Below are positions 9,858-17,261 of a stretch of 64,000 bases of DNA, in pieces (position 1 is the stretch's first letter; every line of letters starts with the position of its first letter). Under the pieces are notes generated by a model. The model saw nothing but the letters and a program-made list of their open reading frames with translations, did not search any database and was not told where the DNA came from. The position numbers and the translations under genes are program-made. This DNA comes from Pseudomonas asuensis (GTDB lineage Bacteria > Pseudomonadota > Gammaproteobacteria > Pseudomonadales > Pseudomonadaceae): contig NZ_BMNW01000010.1 in NCBI RefSeq assembly GCF_014646755.1, forward strand, positions 1 to 64,000, written 5' to 3'.

Positions 9858-9881
9858 GCCGGGTATCTACCCGGCTTTTTT
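9858..9881 (+). terminator. Intrinsic terminator of the DAHP synthase gene
   Basis: Perfect 8-bp stem GCCGGGTA / TACCCGGC with a 2-base gap at the apex, followed by six T. It lies 20 bases after the stop codon. Confidence 0.92.
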
Positions 9882-9892
9882 ATGCCGGTTTA

Positions 9893-10177
9893 TTAATGAG
9901 AAGCCGTTAGCTTCTGCTGACGTCGCTCGATATAGCGTTCAACGTAGGAGCAGGATGGAATCACGCTATAACCGCGTGACTCGGCGTAGGTTAGCGCGTA
10001 CTCGGCTAGGGCGGCTGCTATTCCTCTGCCCCGCAGATTATCAGGCACAAAGGTCCTGTAAAAATCCATGGTCTGCTTGCCAAGATCCATATAGGCAAGA
10101 TACGCGCGCTGCCCATCGACACGGATAACGAACTGGTGAGATGAGAGGTCGTGGTCGATTGAAAACGACTCGTTCAT
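9893..10177 (-). CDS. Small GNAT-like N-acetyltransferase (YjdJ/COG2388 type)
   Basis: A 94-residue protein that consists only of the minimal GNAT core of the YjdJ-type family. The acetyl-CoA loop VPDNLRGRGIAAALAEYAL is clear, and the C-terminal SCSYVERYI is the conserved Cys-containing end of this group. An AAGGAG precedes the ATG. The substrate of bacterial members is unknown. It is convergent with the DAHP synthase gene and upstream of a long non-coding stretch. Confidence 0.85.
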   Translation of the reverse strand: MNESFSIDHDLSSHQFVIRVDGQRAYLAYMDLGKQTMDFYRTFVPDNLRGRGIAAALAEYALTYAESRGYSVIPSCSYVERYIERRQQKLTASH

Positions 10178-10636
10178 ATCTGCTCCTTGGCGGAAAACCG
10201 ATTACCCGCCTTATCTCTTTTATTGGGAAGCGACATTGCTGCCGAGCCTATTTTCAGACTAAAGAAATGGCGTACCCGTTCAGGCCGACCATCGCACAAC
10301 AATCATGACCTTAGGCTTAATACAACGAGCATTTGGCGCAAGACTTAAGACCTAATAGTGCTTTGAAGTTTGCATTAATACAACCCATTAACCTGGCAAG
10401 TGCTTCCGTCATTCAGCCCCCTTCTCTGCTGGCAGTCGCTCAGCGCCAGCAACTTTTGGACACTTTTTAAACAACCCAATGTCAATTCATCGAGCTTGTG
10501 AAAGGGAAAGTGAAAAAAACACGCGAACCTTGCATTCGCTCAGTTTACTTACTACACGTTATGAGTAGTATGTAGCGCGCAATTTTCCGCTAGGAAATTT
10601 GCACTCTATATGGAAGTCCACCTCAAGGGGATAATG
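10178..10636. other. Intergenic region upstream of oprI
   Basis: About 460 bases without a convincing reading frame on either strand. It holds the promoter side of the divergent acetyltransferase gene and the oprI promoter/leader. Near the oprI end are ACTAC-N9-GTAGT (10551-10569) and the leader stem-loop at 10579. The AT-rich tract at 10450-10530 could be an upstream promoter element. I see no tRNA or clear terminator-bounded sRNA in it. Confidence 0.5.
10579..10602 (+). promoter_or_regulatory. Stem-loop in the oprI leader
   Basis: GCAATTTTCC-GCTA-GGAAATTTGC pairs over 10 bp with a single mismatch, 34 bases before the oprI start. A 5' stem-loop of this kind could stabilise a very abundant lipoprotein mRNA; this function is inference. 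Confidence 0.5.
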
Positions 10637-10888
10637 ATGAACAATGCTCTGAAATTTGCCGCTCTGGCTCTGACAGCTGCCCTGGCTACCGGTTGCAGCC
10701 ACGCCTCCAAAGAAAGCGAAGCCCGTCTGACTGCTACTGAAGACGCAGCTGCTCGCGCTCAGGCTCGTGCTGACGAAGCTTACCGCCATGCTGATGACGC
10801 TCTGGCTGCTGCTCAGAAAGCTCAGCAGACTGCTGACGAAGCTAACGAGCGCGCTCTGCGTATGCTGGAAAAAGCCAGCCGCAAATAA
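10637..10888 (+). CDS. oprI: Major outer membrane lipoprotein OprI
   Basis: An 83-residue lipoprotein, the exact length of Pseudomonas OprI. The signal peptide ends in the lipobox ATGC (lipidated Cys about residue 19), followed by an all-helical heptad-repeat body ([20 protein letters not shown]) that forms a trimeric coiled coil, and it ends in the lysine (ASRK) that is covalently joined to peptidoglycan in Lpp-type proteins. Two in-frame ATGs are adjacent; the second (10637) gives the conserved MNN start and follows AAGGGG. The adjacent convergent L,D-transpeptidase gene is the probable anchoring enzyme. Two terminators follow, as expected for a highly expressed monocistronic gene. Confidence 0.97.
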   Translation: MNNALKFAALALTAALATGCSHASKESEARLTATEDAAARAQARADEAYRHADDALAAAQKAQQTADEANERALRMLEKASRK

Positions 10889-10907
10889 TAGGTCTTTGAC
10901 CTGTTAA

Positions 10908-10930
10908 GTCGACCTTCCCGGTCGGCTTTT
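10908..10930 (+). terminator. oprI terminator 1
   Basis: GTCGACC-TTCCC-GGTCGGC (7-bp stem with one G-T pair) followed by four T, 19 bases after the oprI stop. Confidence 0.75.
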
Positions 10931-10936
10931 GCGAGC

Positions 10937-10970
10937 AACAAAAAGCCCGCCATTTGGCGGGCTTTTTGTT
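10937..10970. terminator. Bidirectional terminator between oprI and the L,D-transpeptidase gene
   Basis: A long perfect stem with core GCCCGCC-ATTT-GGCGGGC extended by AACAAAAA / TTTTTGTT on either side. It serves as the second oprI terminator and as the terminator of the convergent L,D-transpeptidase gene. Confidence 0.92.
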
Positions 10971-10981
10971 GTCAGACTGTC

Positions 10982-11959
10982 TTACAGCGCAGCGGCTGGC
11001 GACTCAGAGACAGTAACAGTGGCTTGTGAAGCCTGATTGGTTGCGGCCACCTCCACTGGCAGGCCATCCTGCGCCGTGACAATGTCCTTAACCAATTCCC
11101 AGTTCAGCTCGTCATGACCACTCAAATCCTCACGACGGATCATGGCATTCACAACAGCGGTGTGCTGGTCGATCAGGGCTGGTTTGCCATTTTCGCTCGA
11201 AAGCGGTTCATGCGCTTCCAGATACAGCTTGCCTTGGCTGATACCAAACTTGTACGGCTCGTTTATGATACGAACAGGCGTATTCACTGGCACCAGGCCA
11301 ACAAACTCCTTGAGATCCTCATTGAGCATCCGGAAGCAGCCATGGCTGACCTGCATGCCAATGCCAAATTTCTTGTTGGAGCCGTGTATCAGGTAACCCG
11401 GCAGTGCAAGATTTAACTTATAGGGCCCAAGCGGATTATCGGGGCCAGGTGGAACCACCTTTGGAAGTGGATCCCCATCAGCAGCATGCTCAGCGCGGAT
11501 CGATGCTGGCGGATACCAGCTCGGGTCCTTGGTCTTGGCAGTGATTCGCGTAACCCCGACCGGCGACCCCCACCCCTCACGACCAATCCCCAGTGGGTAA
11601 GTAAAAACCGTATTACCTCCTTTCGGATAATAGTACATACGGTACTCAGCCAAATTGATGACGACCCCTTCGCGCGGCCCAGGCGGCAGAATAAAGCGGG
11701 TAGGCAGGACTACCTCAGTCCCTGTGCCCGGCAACCAGGCATCAACACCCGGATTGGCCGCCACCATCTCGGAATAGCCAAGATCGTACCTTTCGCCCAG
11801 GTCTGCAAAGGTATCCTCGTAGGCGGCCTTGATGACCTGTACTTCGCCAACGATATCTTCACCAGGCGGTGGAAGTGGCAACTCCAGAGCGGAGGCCGTA
11901 CCGGCAGCCAGGCTGACCGCAAGCGATAAACAGGCGATAGATGGTGCGCGAGACAACAT
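10982..11959 (-). CDS. L,D-transpeptidase (ErfK/YbiS/YcfS family), periplasmic
   Basis: A 325-residue secreted protein: a Sec signal peptide (cleavage near ASALE), a LysM-like segment at residues about 40-90 (YDLGYSEMVAANPGVDAWLP), and a YkuD catalytic domain at about 95-235 with the signature IHGSNKKFGIGMQVSHGCFR (His and Cys nucleophile). Family members either make 3-3 cross-links or attach Lpp-type lipoproteins to meso-diaminopimelate. The position beside oprI and the terminal lysine of OprI suggest that this enzyme anchors OprI to the cell wall; this is inference from context. AAGGA lies eight bases before the ATG. Confidence 0.92.
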   Translation of the reverse strand: MLSRAPSIACLSLAVSLAAGTASALELPLPPPGEDIVGEVQVIKAAYEDTFADLGERYDLGYSEMVAANPGVDAWLPGTGTEVVLPTRFILPPGPREGVVINLAEYRMYYYPKGGNTVFTYPLGIGREGWGSPVGVTRITAKTKDPSWYPPASIRAEHAADGDPLPKVVPPGPDNPLGPYKLNLALPGYLIHGSNKKFGIGMQVSHGCFRMLNEDLKEFVGLVPVNTPVRIINEPYKFGISQGKLYLEAHEPLSSENGKPALIDQHTAVVNAMIRREDLSGHDELNWELVKDIVTAQDGLPVEVAATNQASQATVTVSESPAAAL

Positions 11960-12030
11960 CGAAAAATCCTTGCTGAAAGAATGCTGTAAATGGTGTCAGT
12001 GTAACACTGCGCCTATAAGGCCGTGAGACC

Positions 12031-12312
12031 TCAAAAGAACGAAACAGTACCCACTTCGCCCCGTTTATCTGCTTGCAGGCGCTCCATGCACTGAGGGCAT
12101 AACTGCGAGTGCCGAAGCCATTGACGAACCAACGGCTGGAATTTGGGCTCGGCAGGCAGAAGACTGCCACATAATGTACGGTCGGCATGGCCGCCAAGCT
12201 CAAGCTGGCGAGCAACGATATGCAGTCGTGTTGACTGGCAGGCGAACAGATCGAGCTGTGAATCAGGCACGATAAGTTGAAAGCCAAACAAGGACCAGGC
12301 GTGACGCGACAT
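12031..12312 (-). CDS. Hypothetical protein with paired cysteines
   Basis: A 93-residue protein that I do not recognise by family. A GGAG seven bases before the ATG and its conserved place between the L,D-transpeptidase and tesA genes (a hypothetical gene occupies the same spot in P. aeruginosa, from memory) support it as real. It carries Cys at about residues 25, 48, 72 and 75, the last two as LCPQC, and several His, so metal binding is possible but untested. No signal peptide or membrane segment is evident. A longer frame on the same strand overlaps it in another phase and has no ribosome site. Confidence 0.6.
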   Translation of the reverse strand: MSRHAWSLFGFQLIVPDSQLDLFACQSTRLHIVARQLELGGHADRTLCGSLLPAEPKFQPLVRQWLRHSQLCPQCMERLQADKRGEVGTVSFF

Positions 12313-12414
12313 TTGAGGCTCCAGAAGGGGGGCGCAACCTTAGCGGAAAGCCGCTGACCTGAAAAGCGGATACAAAGGATTTAGCTGCCCCAAACTGTAA
12401 ATTCTTACGAAATG

Positions 12415-13044
12415 TCAGTGCTTTGGTGCCTGGACCTGCTTCAGCAGTGGCTGCAGGGCTTGCCAAGCATTGTCCAATAGCCTTGGCTGCGCAGCAACAT
12501 TGGGATGAATACCATCAGGCTGCATGTATTGAGCTATGCCACCGACGCCCTCCAGAAAGAAAGGCACTAACGCAACCTTCTTTTCATCAGCCACATTGGA
12601 ATAGACTGCAGCGAAGCGTTCGGTATAGCGAACACCATAATTAGGGGGCAGCCGCATGCCTAGCAGCAACACACTGGCACCTGCCTGTTTGGACTGATCA
12701 ACCATCAAGGCAAGATTCTGTTGCAATTGCGCTGGTGGCTGGCCACGCAAACCATCGTTACCACCCAGCTCGATAATCACGACATCAGGTTTGTGCTCAT
12801 TAAGAAGCAGCGGTAGCCGGGAAAGCCCACCAGCGCTGGTGTCGCCACTAATCGAGGCATTGATGACCTTATAGCTATCACCCTGCTCGCCGAGACGCTT
12901 TTCAAGCAGAGCAGCCCACCCTTGGCCCATTTCTATCCCCAAACCGGCACTGATACTATCTCCAACGATCAAAAGCGTCTGTGCTGCGGCCTGCTGCGCA
13001 ACTAACAATAGAGCCAGACAGCCGCCCGATAACCATTTACGCAT
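12415..13044 (-). CDS. tesA: Arylesterase / acyl-CoA thioesterase I (TesA, SGNH hydrolase)
   Basis: A 209-residue secreted esterase. After a signal peptide (ending near QQAAAQ), the four SGNH blocks are visible: IVGDSISAGLG (nucleophile Ser), ISGDTSAGG (oxyanion Gly), LGGNDGLRG (Asn) and PDGIHPN (Asp-His). The enzyme hydrolyses thioesters, aryl esters and lysophospholipids in the periplasm. It is divergent from the ABC ATPase gene with only 11 bases between the two start codons, the same arrangement as tesA/ybbA of Escherichia coli, so the two promoters must overlap the opposite coding regions. Confidence 0.95.
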   Translation of the reverse strand: MRKWLSGGCLALLLVAQQAAAQTLLIVGDSISAGLGIEMGQGWAALLEKRLGEQGDSYKVINASISGDTSAGGLSRLPLLLNEHKPDVVIIELGGNDGLRGQPPAQLQQNLALMVDQSKQAGASVLLLGMRLPPNYGVRYTERFAAVYSNVADEKKVALVPFFLEGVGGIAQYMQPDGIHPNVAAQPRLLDNAWQALQPLLKQVQAPKH

Positions 13045-13055
13045 GCGGAATCCTC

Positions 13056-13736
13056 ATGAGCGCCAGCATTTTAGTTGCCCAGAACCTTAGCAAGGTTGTA
13101 CCCAGTGCGGAAGGTGAACTCACCATCCTTCATGGTCTTGACCTTGAATTGGAAAAGGGAGACAGCCTGGCGATCATAGGTAGCTCAGGCTCTGGCAAAT
13201 CCACGCTACTCGGTCTGCTGGCTGGGCTTGACCAACCTAGCGAGGGCAATGTTGTCCTGGCTGGACATGCTTTGGCCACGCTGTCGGAAGATGAACGCGC
13301 ACGGGTACGCGCCGAACATGTCGGATTCGTCTTTCAGTCTTTTCAGTTGCTGGACAGCCTGACCGCATTGGAAAACGTCATGCTTCCGATGGAGCTTGAA
13401 GGTCATAAGAATGCGCGTAATCGTGCTGAGGCTCTTCTGAAGCGGGTCAGTCTTGACCATAGACTGACCCATTATCCACGTCAGCTTTCAGGAGGCGAGC
13501 AGCAACGCGTTGCTATTGCACGCGCTTTTGCTGCCGACCCTAAAGTGCTGTTTGCCGATGAGCCTACCGGCAATCTTGATACTGCTACCGGCGCTCGCAT
13601 CAGCGATCTGTTGTTCGAGCTGAATACTGAGCTTGGCACAACGTTGGTTCTGGTTACCCATGATGAACGCCTTGCCCAACGCTGCAATCGTCTGATCCGA
13701 CTGGAAAGCGGTCGCCTAGTCACACTGGAGTCTTAA
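13056..13736 (+). CDS. ABC transporter ATP-binding protein (YbbA/LolD-like)
   Basis: A 226-residue ATPase of the MacB/LolD type. Walker A is IIGSSGSGKSTLL, the signature is LSGGEQQRVAIARA and Walker B is VLFADEPTGNLD. The longer frame begins inside tesA; the ATG at 13056 gives MSASILVAQNLSKV, the normal start of YbbA. It is followed without any gap by the large FtsX-type permease gene and forms a mechanotransmission-type ABC system with it. The physiological substrate of YbbAP is not firmly known; links to tesA and to lipid or lysophospholipid handling have been suggested by the conserved neighbourhood. Confidence 0.92.
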   Translation: MSASILVAQNLSKVVPSAEGELTILHGLDLELEKGDSLAIIGSSGSGKSTLLGLLAGLDQPSEGNVVLAGHALATLSEDERARVRAEHVGFVFQSFQLLDSLTALENVMLPMELEGHKNARNRAEALLKRVSLDHRLTHYPRQLSGGEQQRVAIARAFAADPKVLFADEPTGNLDTATGARISDLLFELNTELGTTLVLVTHDERLAQRCNRLIRLESGRLVTLES

Positions 13737-16241
13737 ATGACCCGTATTCCGTTCTCCCGGCTATGGCACCTGGCCAGCCGGCAACTCATGCGAGAAGTAC
13801 GGGCCGGTGAACTGCGAGTGCTTTTTTTCGCACTGGTAATTGCCGTGGCCTCAAGCTGCGCCATTGGGTATTTCACAGCTCGTCTTAATGAGGCCATGGT
13901 TTTGAGAGCTACGGAGTTTCTAGGGGGAGACCTGGCCTTGCGAGGCACCTCGGCAGCTCATCAGAAGCAGATAGAGGCAGGGCTTGCCCAGGGACTGAAG
14001 CATGCTCAGACCGTTGAGTTTTCTAGTGTCATTGCTGGCGAGCAGGCTATTCAGTTATCAAGCATCAAGGCTGTAGGTGAGTCCTATCCACTTAGAGGCC
14101 AGCTAAAAAGTACGCTTAGTTCACAGGGTAGTGAGACTGTTGGTGGCTTACCGGTCCCTGGAGAGGCATGGGTTGAGGCTCGTCTTTTGCCGGCCCTGGA
14201 CCTCAAGGTAGGCGACACGATCGATGTTGGCCGTAAAACACTGCGTATCACACGCATTTTGACGTATGAGCCTGATCGTGCGGGTGACTTTTACAGCCTG
14301 ACCCCGCGTGTCCTGATGAATATTGCCGATTTGCCAGCCACTGAAGTGATCCAGCCAGGTAGTCGGGTTCGCTATCGAGACCTCTGGAGCGGAGGGGCTG
14401 ATCAACTAGAGCGCTATCGGGCGTCGCTCGAAGGCAGTCTCGATGTCAATCAGCGAATCGAGGATCCCCGTGACGGGAACCGCCAGCTTGGTAGCGCTCT
14501 GGATAGAGCCCAACGCTATTTGGGGCTGGCCAGCCTTGCTGCAGTACTTTTGGCTGGCGTAGCTGTCGCCATGTCGGCTAACCGTTTTGCGATCAAACGC
14601 TTTGATGCCAGCGCCCTGCTCCGCTGTCTTGGTCTATCACGCCGGGAAGCCTTGATTCTGTATAGTCTGCAACTGGCAATGCTCGGGCTGGTTGCCAGCG
14701 CAATCGGCGTCCTATTAGGCTGGCTCGCCCAGTTCCTGCTGTTTCACCTAATGGCTGGGCTGCTGCCTGCAACCATTCCTAGCGGGGGGCTATTTCCGGC
14801 ATTTGCGGGCATGGGCACGGGCTTGGTTGCCCTCGCGGGTTTCGCGTTGCCCCCACTGGCTGCGCTTGGCCGAGTACCGCCCTTACGCGTGCTACGTAGC
14901 GACCTACTCCCTGTTCCCCCAAGAAGCTGGGTGGTTTATGGCACAGCTTTATTGGCTCTGGGGCTGATCATGTGGCGACTGTCACTAGACCTGAAGCTGA
15001 CGTTGGCACTGCTCGGCGGGGGGTTGATTGCTACCATAGTACTTGGCGGATTGATGCTGCTCGGTTTGAAAGGACTTCGTAGCATGCTGGCTTCCGCCCC
15101 ACTCGCCTGGCGCCTGGGGCTGGGTCAACTCCTTCGCCATCCGCTTGCCGCTGCTGGCCAGGCACTGGCGTTTGGCCTGATTCTGTTGGCAATGGCACTG
15201 ATTGCGCTGCTGCGTGGAGAAATACTGGATCGATGGCAGGAGCAACTTCCGCCGGATTCGCCTAATTATTTTGCTCTGAATATTCTGCCTGCTGAGCGAG
15301 ATGCATTTGCTGCCCAAATCAACCAACTGTCACCTAATGCAAAACCTCTCTACCCCATCGTGCAGGGTCGCCTGGTATTGATCAATGACGAACCCGCCAG
15401 TGACGTTGTGGAGAGCGAATCACGTGGAGATCGCGCTACACGCCGCGACTTGAGTCTGACGTGGTCTGACATGTTGCCCTCAGGTAACGTCATCACAGCC
15501 GGGCAGTGGTGGGACGCTACGTCTGCGCATGACCTACCGGGAGTATCGGTTGAGGCCGAACTGGCCAAAAGCCTTAAAGTAGGAATAGGTGATCATCTCA
15601 GTTTCAATATTGCCGGCAGGGTCATAGAGGCCCAAGTAAGCAGCCTGCGGACGGTAGACTGGAACAATTTTCAGCCGAATTTTTTTATGATCTTCCAGCC
15701 TGGGACGTTTACTGATGTTCCGGTAACGTATCTCACCAGTTTTTACATTCCGCCCGGCAATGATCGAGCAATGGTTGAACTGGCGCGCCACTTTCCAGCT
15801 GCCACGCTATTACCCATCGACGCCATTCTCGAGCAATTACGCAGTATTTTGGGACAGGTCACGATTGCCGTAGAGTTTGTGCTGCTGTTTGTATTGGCTG
15901 CCGGGATGACCGTCCTTTTTGCAGGTCTTCAATCCACGCTGGATGAACGCATTCGCCAAGGTGCTCTATTACGGGCACTGGGGTCAGAGCGGCAATTATT
16001 GATACGCACCCGTCGGGTTGAATTTGCTCTGCTTGGTGCAACCAGCGGACTTTTAGCCGCTTTGGGGTGCGAAATAATCACGGCCCTGCTCTACCGGCTC
16101 GTGTTCGATATGCCATGGCAACCGCACCCCTGGCTGTTACTGCTGCCGTTGATAGGTGCGGCGATGATTGCCGCAGCCGGCCTCATTGGAACGAGACGAG
16201 CGTTGACGGTTAGTCCGCTGCGCATTCTGCGAGAAGGTTAA
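13737..16241 (+). CDS. ABC transporter permease, FtsX-like (YbbP)
   Basis: An 834-residue inner membrane protein with the YbbP layout: TM1 near residues 25-45, a large periplasmic domain, then three FtsX-type TM segments (about 260-400), a second set of TM segments (about 400-490), another periplasmic domain and a terminal FtsX-type TM bundle (about 700-820) ending in SPLRILREG. The ATG follows directly on the stop of the ATPase gene (TAA then ATG), so translation is coupled. This duplicated 10-TM FtsX form is typical of the YbbAP transporter. Substrate unknown. Confidence 0.92.
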   Translation: MTRIPFSRLWHLASRQLMREVRAGELRVLFFALVIAVASSCAIGYFTARLNEAMVLRATEFLGGDLALRGTSAAHQKQIEAGLAQGLKHAQTVEFSSVIAGEQAIQLSSIKAVGESYPLRGQLKSTLSSQGSETVGGLPVPGEAWVEARLLPALDLKVGDTIDVGRKTLRITRILTYEPDRAGDFYSLTPRVLMNIADLPATEVIQPGSRVRYRDLWSGGADQLERYRASLEGSLDVNQRIEDPRDGNRQLGSALDRAQRYLGLASLAAVLLAGVAVAMSANRFAIKRFDASALLRCLGLSRREALILYSLQLAMLGLVASAIGVLLGWLAQFLLFHLMAGLLPATIPSGGLFPAFAGMGTGLVALAGFALPPLAALGRVPPLRVLRSDLLPVPPRSWVVYGTALLALGLIMWRLSLDLKLTLALLGGGLIATIVLGGLMLLGLKGLRSMLASAPLAWRLGLGQLLRHPLAAAGQALAFGLILLAMALIALLRGEILDRWQEQLPPDSPNYFALNILPAERDAFAAQINQLSPNAKPLYPIVQGRLVLINDEPASDVVESESRGDRATRRDLSLTWSDMLPSGNVITAGQWWDATSAHDLPGVSVEAELAKSLKVGIGDHLSFNIAGRVIEAQVSSLRTVDWNNFQPNFFMIFQPGTFTDVPVTYLTSFYIPPGNDRAMVELARHFPAATLLPIDAILEQLRSILGQVTIAVEFVLLFVLAAGMTVLFAGLQSTLDERIRQGALLRALGSERQLLIRTRRVEFALLGATSGLLAALGCEIITALLYRLVFDMPWQPHPWLLLLPLIGAAMIAAAGLIGTRRALTVSPLRILREG

Positions 16242-16267
16242 ATCATGTTTTTGTATGGATTGGATGT

Positions 16268-16765
16268 ATGAGTCGCTACCGACCGCCCCGGAGTGCGGGC
16301 ACCCCTTTGATTACACCTGAAGGCGAGGCACGCTTGCGGGCTGAGTTGCATGAGCTGTGGAATGTACGCCGACCACAGGTTACTCAGTCCGTGAGCGAAG
16401 CGGCTGCCCAGGGCGATCGCTCCGAAAATGCCGAATACACCTACGGCAAGAAAATGCTGCGTGAAATTGATAGCCGCGTGCGGTTTTTACGTAAGCGGCT
16501 GGAAAATTTGAAAGTCATCAGCGAGCGGCCTGCCGACCCTGGCAAGGTCTATTTTGGCGCCTGGGTAACCTTGGAGGATGACGAGGGCGAGCAGGCTCGT
16601 TACCGAATCGTAGGGCCGGATGAGTTTGATATAAAGCTCAACCAGATCAGCATCGACGCTCCGCTGGCTCGCGCCATGGTAGGTAAACCCCTTGATGCAG
16701 AGATTACCGTACAGACGCCAACCGGCGATAAGCGCTGGTACATTGTAGAGATCGACTACCCCTGA
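16268..16765 (+). CDS. greB: Transcription elongation factor GreB
   Basis: A 165-residue Gre factor with the N-terminal antiparallel coiled coil (residues 15-90), carrying the acidic tip DRSENAEYTYGK that reaches the RNA polymerase active site, and the C-terminal FKBP-like domain (YRIVGPDEFD onward). It stimulates cleavage of backtracked transcripts. The basic N-terminal MSRYRPPRSA extension and the length fit GreB rather than GreA. It lies 26 bases after the permease gene on the same strand; its last ten bases overlap the end of the convergent gene. Confidence 0.93.
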   Translation: MSRYRPPRSAGTPLITPEGEARLRAELHELWNVRRPQVTQSVSEAAAQGDRSENAEYTYGKKMLREIDSRVRFLRKRLENLKVISERPADPGKVYFGAWVTLEDDEGEQARYRIVGPDEFDIKLNQISIDAPLARAMVGKPLDAEITVQTPTGDKRWYIVEIDYP

Positions 16766-17196
16766 CGCCGGGCAATTACTCCCTGTCTGGCAACGCGCGT
16801 CAATTCGTGCACGACCGCTGTCAACTGATCCCTGGAAGGCGCCTCGATGACCGCAAAATCAAACATATCCTTAGCAAAATGGCTCAGCTCCTGAGGCTGC
16901 TGAGCGAAACGGATCTGGAAGGAACGAGACGCAGGCCAGCGTCTTGGCCAGCCTTCCAGATACCGGAGCAGCGTAGGTTGGTGCAGGCCACCCAGCAAGA
17001 TAGAAGGATGAGAGCTCAGTGAGCCGTGAGTAATGGGGGTCAGGCGCAGTTGGCAGTAAGAAATGGTCATGATGATTGTGTCCGCCTCATAAGTCCCGCT
17101 GGTCAGCGGTGAGGCAATCACCGGCCAGCGCTTTAGCGGTATTTTTTGAGTCTCGATAGACTCGCGCCCCGCAAGTTGCTGTTTAAATCGGCGCAT
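16756..17196 (-). CDS. Hypothetical protein, Pseudomonas-type
   Basis: A 146-residue basic protein of no family I can name. The ATG at 17196 is preferred over a TTG five codons upstream because it has an AGGA six to seven bases in front. The N-terminal third is rich in Arg and Lys (MRRFKQQLAGRES); the middle has a strand-rich segment (TIIMTISYCQLRLTP). No membrane segment is seen. Its 3' end overlaps that of greB by ten bases, and its stop codon is opposite the end of greB. It could also start at the internal Met of MTISYCQ. Confidence that it is coding rests on length, the ribosome site and conserved placement. Confidence 0.6.
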   Translation of the reverse strand: MRRFKQQLAGRESIETQKIPLKRWPVIASPLTSGTYEADTIIMTISYCQLRLTPITHGSLSSHPSILLGGLHQPTLLRYLEGWPRRWPASRSFQIRFAQQPQELSHFAKDMFDFAVIEAPSRDQLTAVVHELTRVARQGVIARRQG

Positions 17197-17261
17197 TCGA
17201 ATCCTAGGCAAGCTGTGCTTATGCTGTCAAGCGCAGCGTTTACAGCTCACTGCCGGGCGGC

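Noticed and set aside
11859-12287. Overlapping 142-codon minus-strand frame across the L,D-transpeptidase start
   Set aside because: It overlaps two better-supported genes in another phase, and lacks a ribosome site; the 93-residue frame is preferred.
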